Positions 1-9,777 are shown, counted from the first letter of the stretch. The stretch: 64,000 nucleotides of DNA from JAPOXR01 sp963664715 (GCA_963664715.2 CAXXUY010000008.1:1-64000), one strand, 5' to 3'. Notes: generated by a model from the sequence alone, not told the origin. Made by a program: numbers and translations.

Positions 1-82
1 TGGAATGGAACTAGTAGTCGTTAATTCATGCTTTCCGAGAAAGAATGCTCGCCCACGGTTGCTGGCAAAGTGGGAATGTTTC

Positions 83-767
83 ATGGCTAATATTAAGCGG
101 ATAGTCTGCCTTGCAAACTCTCGGAAGCAAGCGGGTCGTTGCATGGCAGGTCGGGAGTGGGTTGGCAGGGAAGAAAGAGGGAGTTGGATTCGACCTGTAA
201 GTGCTCGCGACAACCAGGAAGTATAAGAATATGAACGCCAGTACATTGACGGAAGTGATCCCCGCGTATTGGACAGCATCGACGTACCAGTGAAAGGACA
301 GCATCCAGATGACTTCCAAACTGAAAATTGGCTGATTGATCCTGGAATTTATTGGCAAAAGGTCGCGTCCCTTTCACCGTTTGAACTTCTCGCTCTTGCC
401 GACAGGGTGAATCCACACTGGATTGACGGTTACAGCACATATAACGGAAACAATGACAAGGTCCCGCTTTGAAGCGATCGGAGATACGGCCAGCTCCCTG
501 CGGCTGGTATGGGTCAGTGACATCGTGCTCAAAGTCTTTGCGCCTGGTGAGGCATTCGGAAATTCCAAGCGGCGGGTGCAGGGCAACTTTCTTCACGCGA
601 ACAGGAACTACGCTTTATGGGTAACTGATCCCGAAATTGAGAGGCGATATCTGGCGAAACTAGACGGGGATTATCAAATTGGAGAGTGCCACCTGACAAT
701 CAGTCTCGGAGAACCCTTTCAGGGCGCCGTCTATAAGCTCATAGCAGCAATCATCGGACTTGACTGA
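83..767 (+). pseudogene. Dual OB-domain protein, broken by a stop and a frameshift
   Basis: The reading begins at ATG 83 (MANIKRIVCLANSRK) and reads like the dual OB-domain proteins commonly found next to DUF488 genes. That similarity is recalled family knowledge, not a search result. Two lesions break it. The first is an in-frame TAA at 224-226, between DNQEV and EYERQYIDGSDP. The second is one extra T in the run at 468-470, which puts a TGA at 470-472; removing it joins NDKVPL to EAIGDTASSLRL. Downstream the frame stays open through VFAPGEAFGNSKRRV and WVTDPEIERRYLAKLDG to the stop at 767. The conserved look of all three pieces suggests recent decay. The DUF488 pair follows 14 nt later. Sequencing error could explain the extra T but would also have to explain the stop. 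Confidence 0.75.
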
Positions 768-781
768 CTGTTGAGGCAGAC

Positions 782-1408
782 ATGAACATCGCCAGGATAC
801 TTACAATCGGTCACTCCAATCATTCGACGGAGTTCTTTCAGGAACTCCTGGCCCGGCATTGCGTGACTGCAGTCGCGGATGTCCGATCTTCGCCCTTCAG
901 TCGGTTCAGTCCACAGTTCAATCGCGAACAAATCAGCGAAACGCTTGGAACTTCCGGGATAAGCTACGTTTTTCTTGGCCGTGAATTGGGAGGGCGATCC
1001 GAAGATCGATCCTGTTATGAACGCGGCCGGGTCTGTTATGAACTGCTCGCGCGTACGAATAGCTTTCACCGCGGCCTTGACAGGGTTCAACGCGGCGCGA
1101 GGAGGTTTCGGATCGCGCTGATGTGTACAGAAAAGGACCCAATTGATTGCCATAGGGCCATTTTGGTGTGCCGGCATCTCGCTGATCGCGGAATTGACAT
1201 TTGCCATATCCTCTCTGATGGCGCGCTTGAAAGTCATGAGGAATTGATTGATCGGCTGCTGCATGAACTTGACCTGTCGGAACCGGATCTGATCCATGGC
1301 AGCCGGGAAGATCGGATTGCGGAGGCTTACTCACGGCGCGGGCGGCAGATCGCCTACACTGAACACAACTCCGCTGAGCGGCACACGAGGCAAGGTGAAT
1401 TGCTGTGA
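782..1408 (+). CDS. DUF488 family protein
   Basis: A 208-residue protein with DUF488 hallmarks: an N-terminal TIGHSNHS segment, the DVRSSPFSRFSPQFN block near residue 35, and a C-terminal CTEKDPIDCHR block near residue 120 whose Cys and Cys-His could form a reactive or metal-binding site. The family's biochemical role is unsettled. ATG 782 is the first start after the dual-OB pseudogene. The 3' end overlaps the next DUF488 gene by 4 nt (GTGA), so the two are probably translationally coupled. The dual-OB/DUF488/DUF488 arrangement suggests a functional unit, now missing one partner. Family assignment is firm; function is unknown. Confidence 0.85.
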   Translation: MNIARILTIGHSNHSTEFFQELLARHCVTAVADVRSSPFSRFSPQFNREQISETLGTSGISYVFLGRELGGRSEDRSCYERGRVCYELLARTNSFHRGLDRVQRGARRFRIALMCTEKDPIDCHRAILVCRHLADRGIDICHILSDGALESHEELIDRLLHELDLSEPDLIHGSREDRIAEAYSRRGRQIAYTEHNSAERHTRQGELL

Positions 1409-1839
1409 AACTCTATACAATTGGATTTACCAAGACGACGGCAGAGCTGTTCTTTTCTCGCCTGAAAAAGGCAGGAGTGAAGAAGATCATAGACGTTCGT
1501 CTGAACAACGTGTCACAGCTCTCCGGGTTCGCGAAGAAGAAGGACCTGCAGTACTTCCTGAAAGAAATCTGTGGCATAGACTACGAACACAAGCCCGAGT
1601 TGGCGCCAACCCGGGATATTCTCGATGACTACAAGAAACACCGCGGCGATTGGTCGAAATACGAAAGCCGTTTTCTCAGGTTGATGCAGCAGCGTCGGAT
1701 AGAGGAGTCCATTCCTCCTTCGCTGGTGGAAGAAGGGTGCCTGCTTTGCAGTGAGGACAAGCCGCACAACTGCCATCGACGGTTGGTCGGAGAGTATCTG
1801 AAGGAAAAATGGGGGGACGTTGAGGTCAAGCACCTATAG
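1405..1839 (+). CDS. DUF488 family protein, short form
   Basis: A 144-residue DUF488 protein starting with GTG at 1405, inside the stop of the previous gene. It has the N-terminal YTIGFTKTTAELFF segment, the DVRLNNVSQLSGFAKKKDL block and the C-terminal LLCSEDKPHNCHR block, with Cys and Cys-His placed as in its neighbour. It is much shorter than the upstream paralogue, and the two differ over most of their length, so they are paired subfamilies rather than a recent duplication. Its function is not established. Confidence 0.85.
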   Translation: MKLYTIGFTKTTAELFFSRLKKAGVKKIIDVRLNNVSQLSGFAKKKDLQYFLKEICGIDYEHKPELAPTRDILDDYKKHRGDWSKYESRFLRLMQQRRIEESIPPSLVEEGCLLCSEDKPHNCHRRLVGEYLKEKWGDVEVKHL

Positions 1840-2353
1840 AAATTCGATGTTGCTGGGAACTTGATCCCAGTTAGGGAGGTCACGCCGGAAGTGGATGCCT
1901 CAGTGATGACAGGCAGGCGAGCAGCATGCATTGCCGGTTATGACTGCAGGAATACTCCAACAACTGAAAGTACTGATCAGGCGCGGACGAATTGCTGTAA
2001 ACTGAACAGAAAACTGGCCCGATTTGTCAGCAATACCGCAGCCATCCCGAACACAGGAACGTGGCAAGAACCGAAACAACCAACCTGGAGATGCCGAACA
2101 GTCCTTCACGGTTCAATTGATGACTTCTCTGCAGCAGGACTGGTGCAAGCTTTATCCACTTCCGGTAATCGACGCCACCATAGGGGCTGGTCACTCCAGG
2201 CGTCGCCGTTGAACCGTGAACCGGCGTTCGCCTTTCTCCGTCTGACCGATTCGCCGCGGCAGCAATCCTCCAGCGCCACCTGAAGTATGGCCAGGTTCGG
2301 CCAATCAGGCAGACGGCCTCTTGCTGCGACTGTTCGTGGCTTCGATCAGATTG
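1840..2353. other. Intergenic stretch with no supported gene
   Basis: About 510 nt lie between the DUF488 pair and the convergent methyltransferase gene. Open frames on either strand here have no recognisable motif and poor ribosome-binding context. No clear terminator hairpin or repeat was seen. Confidence 0.5.
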
Positions 2354-3187
2354 TCAGACCGGTTTGACAGCGAGCGCTTCACCCCATGCAATCGACGCGA
2401 ATGCCGCCGGATCTTCGTGCCACTGGTCGAACAGTTCACTCCAGCGTTCAATTGTTTCCGCACTGGCAAGGCCAAGTTTGACAGCCGCAGCGACTGTCTG
2501 TTCACCGAAGAACCAGCCCTTTGCAAATCCGTGGAAGAACTGGACATCCTCGATGGCAGCAAAACACTCGAAGGACGCCGTCACCGAAACGTCGGCAAAC
2601 CCCGCAGCATGCAGGACGCCCTTAATCTCCTTTCCCATTTCCGGATGACCGCCATTCGCGGAAAGGAGTTTGCCAAAGACCTGCCATGCATTGCCGAAGT
2701 CTTCGAGATTGGGCTCGGTAAAGCACGAAGACAGGATCATGTCCCGGCAAGATATCACTCCGCCCGGTCTCAGAACACGCAGCATTTCCGCGACGGTTCT
2801 GCCCGTGTCCGGAATGTGCATTATCGCCGCGTGAGAATGCACGACATCAAACGAATTGCTCTCGAAAGGCAGTTCCATTGCATTTTCAACCTGAAATGCC
2901 GCATTTGAATGTCCGCCCGCGGATGCGGCCGCTTTCGCCATTTCGATCTGGGACTCTTCCAGATCAACGCCGATGAATTCGCCGGGGGCCACGGCTTCGG
3001 CCAGCCCCATCGAAATCGTGCCGGGGCCGCAACCCACGTCAAGGAGACGCATTCCGGGCTTGAGTTTGGGCAGGAGGTGGGCCGCGTTGTTGGCCGCACT
3101 CCTCCGTCGCAGCAGCACCTGGAACTCCTCGCTGTATCCCATGGTGTATTGTTGTTCTTGCGCATCGGGGCCTGCTTGTCCGGTCAT
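2354..3187 (-). CDS. Class I SAM-dependent methyltransferase
   Basis: A 277-residue methyltransferase of the Methyltransf_11/UbiE-like type. Motif I is LLDVGCGPGTISMGLAE near residue 50. The acidic end of strand beta-2 is GVDLEESQIE, motif post-II is NAMELPFESNSFDVVHSHAA, and LRVLRPGGVISCRD follows. ATG 3187 is preferred over the in-frame ATG at 3202 because AGAGGGCGAA sits just before it as a ribosome-binding site. It lies 182 nt downstream of the ThDP enzyme on the same strand and may be co-transcribed. The substrate cannot be read from the sequence. Confidence 0.85.
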   Translation of the reverse strand: MTGQAGPDAQEQQYTMGYSEEFQVLLRRRSAANNAAHLLPKLKPGMRLLDVGCGPGTISMGLAEAVAPGEFIGVDLEESQIEMAKAAASAGGHSNAAFQVENAMELPFESNSFDVVHSHAAIMHIPDTGRTVAEMLRVLRPGGVISCRDMILSSCFTEPNLEDFGNAWQVFGKLLSANGGHPEMGKEIKGVLHAAGFADVSVTASFECFAAIEDVQFFHGFAKGWFFGEQTVAAAVKLGLASAETIERWSELFDQWHEDPAAFASIAWGEALAVKPV

Positions 3188-3369
3188 TTCGCCCTCTTCC
3201 ATTGTCTGTGCCTTCGCATTGGAGTTGTCTCGGAACCCGTTTCGATTCCGGATTGGGTGCGCCTCGTTGCAGGAAAGCCGAGCCGCTTGTCAAGACTCCG
3301 GGAAACGGCATTGGCCACGGGACTGGAGCAGCCCTCTGCGGAATATCAGCAGTCGGCGCATTCGCCTTC

Positions 3370-5058
3370 TCAATCGGCAGCTCTCTCCGCCAGCCTGTCT
3401 GCCCCGGCGGCGGCCGCTTGCAAGTCCTGTAACGTTTCACTTGTCGAAATCGCGGCCGGATCAAGTTTGAGATCGATGATCGCCGGTTTACCTGATGAAA
3501 CCGCCCGCCCGAAGGCACCAGGAAATTCCGCAATTTCAGTCACTGTTTCACCGTGTCCGCCATGCGCACGCGCAATGGCCGAGAAGTCAGGATTGTGCAG
3601 GTCGGTGCCTGACACCCTGCCCGGAAAATGTCTCTCCTGGTGCATCCTGATCGTGCCGTAAACTCCGTTGTTCGCGACGATGACAATGATGCCTGCGCCG
3701 AACTGGACCGCAGTCGAGAACTCGTTCATCGTCATCTGGAGGCAACCGTCACCAGCCATGCATACAACTGTGCACCTCGGGTGCTCCAGCTTTGCGGCAA
3801 TGGAAGCAGGCAGTCCATAACCCATTGACCCTGAGGTCGATCCAATATGCGTGCCGAATTGCTTGAAGCGGAAATGTCGATGGAGGAACGCAGCATAATT
3901 GCCGGCACCGTTTGTAACGATGTCCTGTTCATCCAGGTTTTCCGACAGCCATGTGACGACATCCGACATCCGGACATTGCCGGGAAGATCCACCGGCTTG
4001 ATCCATTGCCGGTACGCAGATCGGCACCGTTCCAGCCAGGCCGGATCACGAGGTTCCTTCTTCCGGGTCTGGCTGGCCAGTGCCTCGATGACGAGAGCAG
4101 GCGGCGCAGCTATCGGGACGGCTGTATCCCAGATTCGTCCAGGTGCCCCCGGATCGGGATGAACATGGACAATCTGCTTGTCGGCCTTGACGACGTCGAG
4201 GAGAGTGTACCCTCTCGTTTCGATGTCACCGAACCGTGTTCCGAGAAGCAGGAGACAGTCGGACCTCCTGACGATTTCGGCGAGGGCTGGGTTCATTCCT
4301 GCAGATAGGTCGCCACAATAATTGGGATGACGGTTGTCAATGTGGTCCTGGCGACGGAAGCCTGCTGCAACCGGCAAACCGAATTCGCCCGAGAATTTTC
4401 CCAGGTTGCAGGCTGCATCCTGCGACCAATGCGAACCGCCAGCCACGACCAGAGGGCGCCTGACCGACGACAAGAGTTCAATGATTGCGTCAATGTCGGT
4501 TCTGGATATTGCCTGCACCGGTACCCGGCGAGGAGTTCCATCCGCTATGTCGCGCACGTCGTGCAGCATGTCTTCGGGCAACGACAATGCAACCGGTCCC
4601 GGGCGCCCTGTCCGAGCGACGTGATAGGCGCGCGCAATGAACTCGGGAATACGTTCGGCGGAAGGTATTTCTGCCGCCCATTTGGTTATCGGATCGAAGA
4701 ACTTTTCGAAATCCATTTCCTGGAACGAACTGCGATACCTGTGATCACGCGGGACCTGGCCGATCAGCAACAGCATCGGTGTGGAATCGTGCCTGGCAAT
4801 GTGCACGCCACACGAGGCGTTTGTTGCCCCGGGACCGCGCGTCACCATGGCCACGCCCGGCATCCCGGTCAGCTTGGCACTGGCTTCTGCCATCATCGAG
4901 GCACCGCCCTCATGCCGACAGACGATGTTCCGGATCGGGCTGCCGTGGAGACCGTCAAGCAATGGCAGGAAGCTCTCGCCGGGAACAGAAAACACCCGGC
5001 GACATCCGTGGATGATCAACTGATCAGCGAGGATCTTTCCGCCATGTCGAGCAGGCAT
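3370..5058 (-). CDS. ThDP-dependent acetolactate-synthase-like enzyme
   Basis: A 562-residue three-domain thiamine-diphosphate enzyme of the IlvB/benzoylformate decarboxylase superfamily. The PYR domain holds the cofactor-activating glutamate (CRHEGGASMMAEA, E50) and VTRGPGATN. The central domain includes RPLVVAGGSHW. The PP domain has the metal/ThDP motif starting GDGCLQMTMNEF at residue 436 and ending in NNGVYG. ATG 5058 follows GGAGACGCCTT; an extension to 5175 is rich in Arg and Pro and looks non-coding. No small regulatory subunit or other branched-chain amino acid gene is nearby, so a catabolic carboligase or decarboxylase is as likely as true acetolactate synthase. Confidence 0.85.
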   Translation of the reverse strand: MPARHGGKILADQLIIHGCRRVFSVPGESFLPLLDGLHGSPIRNIVCRHEGGASMMAEASAKLTGMPGVAMVTRGPGATNASCGVHIARHDSTPMLLLIGQVPRDHRYRSSFQEMDFEKFFDPITKWAAEIPSAERIPEFIARAYHVARTGRPGPVALSLPEDMLHDVRDIADGTPRRVPVQAISRTDIDAIIELLSSVRRPLVVAGGSHWSQDAACNLGKFSGEFGLPVAAGFRRQDHIDNRHPNYCGDLSAGMNPALAEIVRRSDCLLLLGTRFGDIETRGYTLLDVVKADKQIVHVHPDPGAPGRIWDTAVPIAAPPALVIEALASQTRKKEPRDPAWLERCRSAYRQWIKPVDLPGNVRMSDVVTWLSENLDEQDIVTNGAGNYAAFLHRHFRFKQFGTHIGSTSGSMGYGLPASIAAKLEHPRCTVVCMAGDGCLQMTMNEFSTAVQFGAGIIVIVANNGVYGTIRMHQERHFPGRVSGTDLHNPDFSAIARAHGGHGETVTEIAEFPGAFGRAVSSGKPAIIDLKLDPAAISTSETLQDLQAAAAGADRLAERAAD

Positions 5059-5400
5059 AAGGCGTCTCCAGCTTCGCGGGTTTGGTTGCGGCTGCTGTGC
5101 GACTACCCGGTTTTTCTGTTTGCCGCCAGCCCGACGAGCCGTTCCGGTGCCTGCTGGGCCTGGCGATGTTTGCATGAGGCTTCAGCAGATCATTGCGCTG
5201 GCGGTCCCGGATTGCGGGAACCGCACGGGCAACCGGGCCAGTTACCCGCAATTGGTGGAAAGCCACGGGAAGATCATGGGCGATCTCATTCGCTGCGATT
5301 CGGTGGACGATGTGGATTCCATGCGAGCCCGACACGCCAGTTCTCTAAATTTTCAGATGTTTGCTGATGCCAAGAGGAGGCGGCAACTGCCAATTTCGGT
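5059..5400. other. Intergenic stretch upstream of the ThDP enzyme
   Basis: About 340 nt between two minus-strand genes. It probably carries the promoter of the ThDP-enzyme gene, but no convincing -35/-10 pair was identified. Short frames here lack recognisable motifs. Confidence 0.4.
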
Positions 5401-5982
5401 CTAGCGTTCCAGGTGCCCCTTGCCGGCAAGGATCTTCGGCCGGCACCTTTCGATACGAGCAAACCGAGTCGCCGGCTGCTTGGCACTGGCGAAATGAAAA
5501 ACGTAGCCCCGTTTCCGCCCGGGTGTAAGCTGTTCAAACGCAACCTTGAAATCAGGATCGTCGCGAAACCTCACCAAGAGTTCTTCAGGGTATTCGACTT
5601 GCGTCGATGCCTTTACCTTCCTGCCGGATTTCTCGACTGCAATGGCGTCGCGGACGCAGGCCCTGATGCTCTTTGCCTTTCTGTCCACGTCCGCAGTACT
5701 CGCAAAGCAAATCCGGTAGCCGGAACGTGAATTTGGTCCCTGCGCTTCGAGGACGCCATCAGGATCCTTCAGCAATGCACCCTTGAAGAACATGAGGGCC
5801 AGAAAGCCCGTCATCCTCTGGATTATGCAGATGTTCTTGCCTGCATGCACATAGCAGGGTTGTCGCCACTTCAACTCTTCCGTCAGTTCGCACTCCAGCA
5901 GGATTTCCCTCAGGAGATTTGCTTCATGAGTCCAACGGTCGGCATTGACGAATTCACTGTCCAGTTCAGGATTCCTGTTCAC
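5401..5982 (-). CDS. YdeI/DUF1801-like protein
   Basis: A 193-residue protein. The sequence resembles the YdeI/OmpD-associated family: DRWTHEANLLREILLE, LTEELKWRQPCYVHAGKN, ALMFFKGALLKDPDG in the first half, then YPEELLVRFRDDPDFKVAFE, LTPGRKRGYVFHF and RIERCRPKILAGKG at the end. The DUF1801 part has an SRPBCC-unrelated alpha/beta fold of unknown role, and the C-terminal motif is typical of the family. Similarity starts right after GTG 5982 (KVNRNPELDS), so that start is preferred over an 81-residue N-terminal extension with no family-like sequence. No operon partner is obvious. Confidence 0.75.
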   Translation of the reverse strand: MNRNPELDSEFVNADRWTHEANLLREILLECELTEELKWRQPCYVHAGKNICIIQRMTGFLALMFFKGALLKDPDGVLEAQGPNSRSGYRICFASTADVDRKAKSIRACVRDAIAVEKSGRKVKASTQVEYPEELLVRFRDDPDFKVAFEQLTPGRKRGYVFHFASAKQPATRFARIERCRPKILAGKGHLER

Positions 5983-6311
5983 TTTCAAATGCCCGTTAGT
6001 TGTGGCGGTCCATGTTAGCAGAGTCGCAAATGCACGACCAAGGCTGACCGGAAAGAGGCGCAGAGAAGGACGTCTTCCGGGCAGGTTCCATCCAGGAAAG
6101 GCTGTACGTGCATTTGACAGCATCTGGCAGCAGGAACTGAAATCGTTACCTGACGGTTCCATTGTCATCGTGATCCGGCACGCTCTCTGCAGGCAATACG
6201 CGTGATCCAGGTCATGAGTGCCCATGAATCGTACCTGACGCGCCGGAAGACCAAAGCGTCATTCACGCAACCAGGCCATTGGTTGGAATTGGTTCAAGAC
6301 CACCTTCAGGT
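5983..6311. other. Intergenic stretch with no supported gene
   Basis: About 330 nt between the YdeI-like gene and the 3' end of the peptidase gene. Frames overlapping it on both strands look non-coding. No hairpin with a T-run was found after the peptidase gene, the last of its operon. Confidence 0.4.
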
Positions 6312-7787
6312 CTACACGTCGTGGACCGGACTGGAGACTATTGGCCAGATTCCGCGCTTCAGCTTCTTGTATTTGGTTGTACGCGGGTCGTGTGGATAGG
6401 GAGGATTGCTGTCGACGTACAGGACGCGGCTGCTCAACCGGGAGAAGCCTGCCCGGAAGTGGTTCGTCGACTTGACCACAAGCAACCGTTTCAGGGCCGG
6501 GTCGATGCCCACGCAGGTGAAAATATCCGGCGTGTAGGCTTGAACCCTGTTCTCGCAAAGAACGACTTCGATATCACCGTTCAGCCGGATTGCCGCGCAC
6601 CGGCCAAGCCTCGCAACCGAACCACCAAACCGCATGGAACCGTTTTCGCTCAAACCCGTCACCGTCACCGTGGCGTCGACGGGCTCACCGAGCCCAGGGC
6701 CTGACTTGGCGCCGAACCGAAGCGGGATCTCTGCTCCCTCGCCTGCTGCAAAGCAGAATTGAACAGCGACAGGATCCCAGATGCTGGCCATCGCTGCAGA
6801 GTCAATCTTGCGATCCATGATCTCCCGGAGAATGACGGTTGAGTCACCAGCCATGCCACCCCCGGGATTGTCCCAGACATCGGCGATCAACAGCGGGCCC
6901 TTTCCGGTCCGCGCGTCGAGTTGGTCAAGCGCATCGGACGGATCGAGAAGTTCCATCCGCGTCCTGCCTCTCATCGCGTAGAGTTGCATGCCGAGTTGTC
7001 GTGCCAGGACGTCTCCATCGTTCCCTGCATCATCCGTGACGACGATGACTTTCGTTCCCATTTCAGGGACGTCACCGGCGAGGAATCCATGCACGACGGA
7101 AATCGAGAGCACTTCGGGAGTGTCCGACTCCAGGGTCGAGATCTGGTCGACGAATGCTCGAATCGAGCCCTCGGTCGTGGGAAAGACGTCGATCATCTGG
7201 CAATCGAAACTGGAGATATGCGGGGCCAGTTCTCGCCGCACCGCTCTCGTAACGATGTCAACGAGTTCCCGGGCGCGTTCCACCGTGTCAGTGTGCGGAA
7301 ACTCCTTGAAAGCAATCGCAACATCAAGCGCTTCAGAGCATTGCCGTGTAAAGTGACTGTGCGGATCAAATGTTGCACCGATTACAGCCTTGCTGCCGAC
7401 GACCCTCCGTACCTCGGCAAGCAGATCACCCTCGCAATCGTCATATCCCTGGGCCACCATTGCCCCGTGCAGGCCGAGAAGCACACCGTCCACCGGCATT
7501 GCGCTGCGCAGCTGGTCCACGATTTCGTCGCGCAGATGGACATATGCCTTGCCGCTGACAATACCTCCCGGTTCAGCCCAGGCCGCCGTGCCCTCGATGA
7601 CCTCGACGGGACTCGGCGCGCGATCTCGATACTCGCGCAATGCAATGAAGGGTGCGCTGCACAGGGAGGGAACATCCGGATGCTCTCCGGGTGGAAAGTA
7701 GAAGTTGTCCCGGAAATCCCGAAGGTCGGTGAATACCGGTGAAAACGTGTTTGTTTCGGTTGCGAGGGATGCGACAAACAGTCTCAT
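6312..7787 (-). CDS. M81 family metallopeptidase (MlrC-like)
   Basis: A 491-residue member of the M81/MlrC family, named after the enzyme that hydrolyses linearised microcystin fragments; most members have unknown substrates. Visible landmarks are the N-terminal RLFVASLATETNTFSP, LLGLHGAMVAQGYDDCEGDLL, GATFDPHSHFTRQC (His-rich, probably metal-binding), ISVVHGFLAGDVPEMG and IADVWDNPGGGMAGDST. ATG 7787 overlaps the stop of the upstream ATPase gene by 4 nt (ATGA) and follows AAGGTG. It is the last gene of a peptide-importer operon, so it probably hydrolyses an imported peptide or amide in the cytoplasm. No signal peptide is present. Confidence 0.88.
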   Translation of the reverse strand: MRLFVASLATETNTFSPVFTDLRDFRDNFYFPPGEHPDVPSLCSAPFIALREYRDRAPSPVEVIEGTAAWAEPGGIVSGKAYVHLRDEIVDQLRSAMPVDGVLLGLHGAMVAQGYDDCEGDLLAEVRRVVGSKAVIGATFDPHSHFTRQCSEALDVAIAFKEFPHTDTVERARELVDIVTRAVRRELAPHISSFDCQMIDVFPTTEGSIRAFVDQISTLESDTPEVLSISVVHGFLAGDVPEMGTKVIVVTDDAGNDGDVLARQLGMQLYAMRGRTRMELLDPSDALDQLDARTGKGPLLIADVWDNPGGGMAGDSTVILREIMDRKIDSAAMASIWDPVAVQFCFAAGEGAEIPLRFGAKSGPGLGEPVDATVTVTGLSENGSMRFGGSVARLGRCAAIRLNGDIEVVLCENRVQAYTPDIFTCVGIDPALKRLLVVKSTNHFRAGFSRLSSRVLYVDSNPPYPHDPRTTKYKKLKRGIWPIVSSPVHDV

Positions 7788-8800
7788 GTCGAAACACCTT
7801 CCTGCCCGCAAATCTGTTCGGCATGATGGCAGGCTACATCCCTGGTGACGTGGAAATTCTCATTGGTCGGAGCACTGGATGAGCACAGCGCGGTCGCGTG
7901 CGGGCAGCGCGGGTGATACCGGCAGCCTTCCGGCGGGGCCGAGGGGTCAGGAGGCTCGGCCATGTCTGACAGCAACCTGATGGGTCTTGCAGGGTCCGGC
8001 ACCGGGGACGATGCCACCAACTCCCTGGTGTAGGGATGAGCAGGTGAATCGAGCACATCCCGGGTTGGTCCGCATTCGACGATTTTTCCCAGGTACATGA
8101 CCGCGACGCGGTTGCACATATGACGAACCACGTGCAGGTCATGCGAAACGAACAGCATTGCCAGACCAAGCCTGCGGTGAAGTGATTTAATCAGGTTCAG
8201 GATCTGGGCCTGCAACGACACATCGAGTGCGGATACCGGTTCATCGGCCAGAATCAGGGTGGGTTCGGTAGCCACGGCACGCGCGATGGCGATCCGTTGA
8301 CGCTGACCACCACTGAATTCATGTGGAAAACGACTTGCATCCTCCACTGTCAGCCCGACGGCTTCCAGAATGCTCAACACTTTCTTCCGGCGTGAATGAG
8401 AGTTTCCCACCCCGTGAATTTCAAGTGGTTCGGCGACCAGGCTTCCCACCCGCATTCTTGGATTGAGTGACCCTCCCGGATCCTGGAAGATCATCTGAAT
8501 GTCTTTGCGGATGTTCTTGCGTTCCGATCCACCAAGTGAGTCCAGTTCGATTCCCTTGAACTTCACGCTGCCGGAAGAAATCGGTGTCAATCCGCAGATT
8601 GCCCGGCTTAACGAGGACTTTCCGCACCCGGTCTCACCGACAAGGCCGACTGCCTCTCCCCGGTTTACGCACAGGTTCACCCCGTCAACCGCGTTGAATC
8701 TTCTCGCCAATCCGAATGGACGACCTGACGGCAGTCTGTAGGCGACGACGAGTTTGTCGACTTCCAGTAGCGATACGCCGTTTGCAATCGTTCCGTTCAT
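7784..8800 (-). CDS. Dipeptide/oligopeptide ABC transporter ATPase, DppF/OppF type
   Basis: A 338-residue ATPase with Walker A GETGCGKSS, a Q-loop MIFQDPGGSLNPRM, signature FSGGQRQRIAIARA, Walker B LILADEPVSALD and switch His in FVSHDLHVV. The C-terminal oligopeptide domain carries the cysteine-rich GCRYHPRCPHATALC. ATG 8800 overlaps the preceding ATPase gene by 4 nt; an upstream extension to 8884 would only duplicate that overlap. It would pair with the next-upstream ATPase as a heterodimer powering the two permeases of the operon. Confidence 0.92.
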   Translation of the reverse strand: MNGTIANGVSLLEVDKLVVAYRLPSGRPFGLARRFNAVDGVNLCVNRGEAVGLVGETGCGKSSLSRAICGLTPISSGSVKFKGIELDSLGGSERKNIRKDIQMIFQDPGGSLNPRMRVGSLVAEPLEIHGVGNSHSRRKKVLSILEAVGLTVEDASRFPHEFSGGQRQRIAIARAVATEPTLILADEPVSALDVSLQAQILNLIKSLHRRLGLAMLFVSHDLHVVRHMCNRVAVMYLGKIVECGPTRDVLDSPAHPYTRELVASSPVPDPARPIRLLSDMAEPPDPSAPPEGCRYHPRCPHATALCSSSAPTNENFHVTRDVACHHAEQICGQEGVST

Positions 8801-9777
8801 GGCGAAATCCCGCGCTCGACGTGGTGACAATGGGCATGATGATCTGCCGCGATGGCAACTACCGGTGGCGTGACCTGCCTGCACCCGGCGTCCGCCAGTG
8901 GACAGCGTGGCGCAAAGCGGCAGGCCGTAACCGGATCCGACGGCGCCGGCATCTGTCCCGGTATGGCAACCAGCTCCCCTTCAGTATGGTCGAAATTGGG
9001 AATGCAGGCAAGGAGGCCCCGTGTATAGGGGTGGGCCGCGGCGCCAAATATCTCATGTGCCGGAGCCGTTTCGGCAATCTTGCCGCAATAGATGATTGCA
9101 ACCCGATCGGCGATGTTGGCGACAACACCCATGTCATGTGTGATGAACAGCATTGCCATTTTCAGTTCCTGCTGCAACTCCCGGAGCAGCGCAAGAATCT
9201 GCGCCTGCACGGTTACGTCCAGCGCAGTCGTCGGTTCATCGGCGATCAGGAGCTTCGGCCGGCATGCAAGTGCGATGGCAGTCATGACGCGTTGGCGCTG
9301 GCCACCGGAGAGTTGATGGGGAAACGCGCGCAGCCTGGCTGCGGGGTCCGGCATTCGAACCGAGGCCAGCAATTCTGTTGCCCGGGCACTTGCCGCATTC
9401 CGGCTGACGGTTTCGTGAGCGCGAATCATTTCAATGATCTGATCGCCAACCCGCATGACCGGATTGAGCGAAGTCATGGGTTCCTGAAAGATCATTGCGA
9501 TTCCGGCCCCGGTCAGTCTGCGCCGATCACGCCTGGTCATCGTCAACAGATCCTTGCCGGCGAACTCGATGCTGCCGCCCTTTGTAATGACCTCGTCTTC
9601 AGGCAGCAGTCCCATGATCGCCAGTGCGGTAACGCTCTTTCCGCTGCCCGATTCTCCCACGAGTGCAAGTGATTCTCCCTCGGCAACGGCAAGGGAGAGC
9701 CCGTCCACGATCGAGCGGGATGAACCCCTCGCATATCCGGCGAGCGAAAGATTGCGTATCGACAGTAGTGAGGTCAT
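8797..9777 (-). CDS. Dipeptide/oligopeptide ABC transporter ATPase, DppD/OppD type
   Basis: A 326-residue ATPase with Walker A GESGSGKSV, Q-loop MIFQEPMTSLNPVM, signature LSGGQRQRVMTAIAL, Walker B LLIADEPTTALD and switch His in ITHDMGVV. The C-terminal ACRFAPRCPLADAGC is the cysteine cluster that often binds an iron-sulfur cluster in this subfamily. ATG 9777 overlaps the permease stop by 4 nt, and its own stop overlaps the next ATPase start by 4 nt. Confidence 0.92.
   Translation of the reverse strand: MTSLLSIRNLSLAGYARGSSRSIVDGLSLAVAEGESLALVGESGSGKSVTALAIMGLLPEDEVITKGGSIEFAGKDLLTMTRRDRRRLTGAGIAMIFQEPMTSLNPVMRVGDQIIEMIRAHETVSRNAASARATELLASVRMPDPAARLRAFPHQLSGGQRQRVMTAIALACRPKLLIADEPTTALDVTVQAQILALLRELQQELKMAMLFITHDMGVVANIADRVAIIYCGKIAETAPAHEIFGAAAHPYTRGLLACIPNFDHTEGELVAIPGQMPAPSDPVTACRFAPRCPLADAGCRQVTPPVVAIAADHHAHCHHVERGISP

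Noticed and set aside
224..226. TAA in the dual-OB gene as programmed readthrough
   Set aside because: A second, independent lesion (an extra T at 468-470) also breaks the frame, so decay is simpler.
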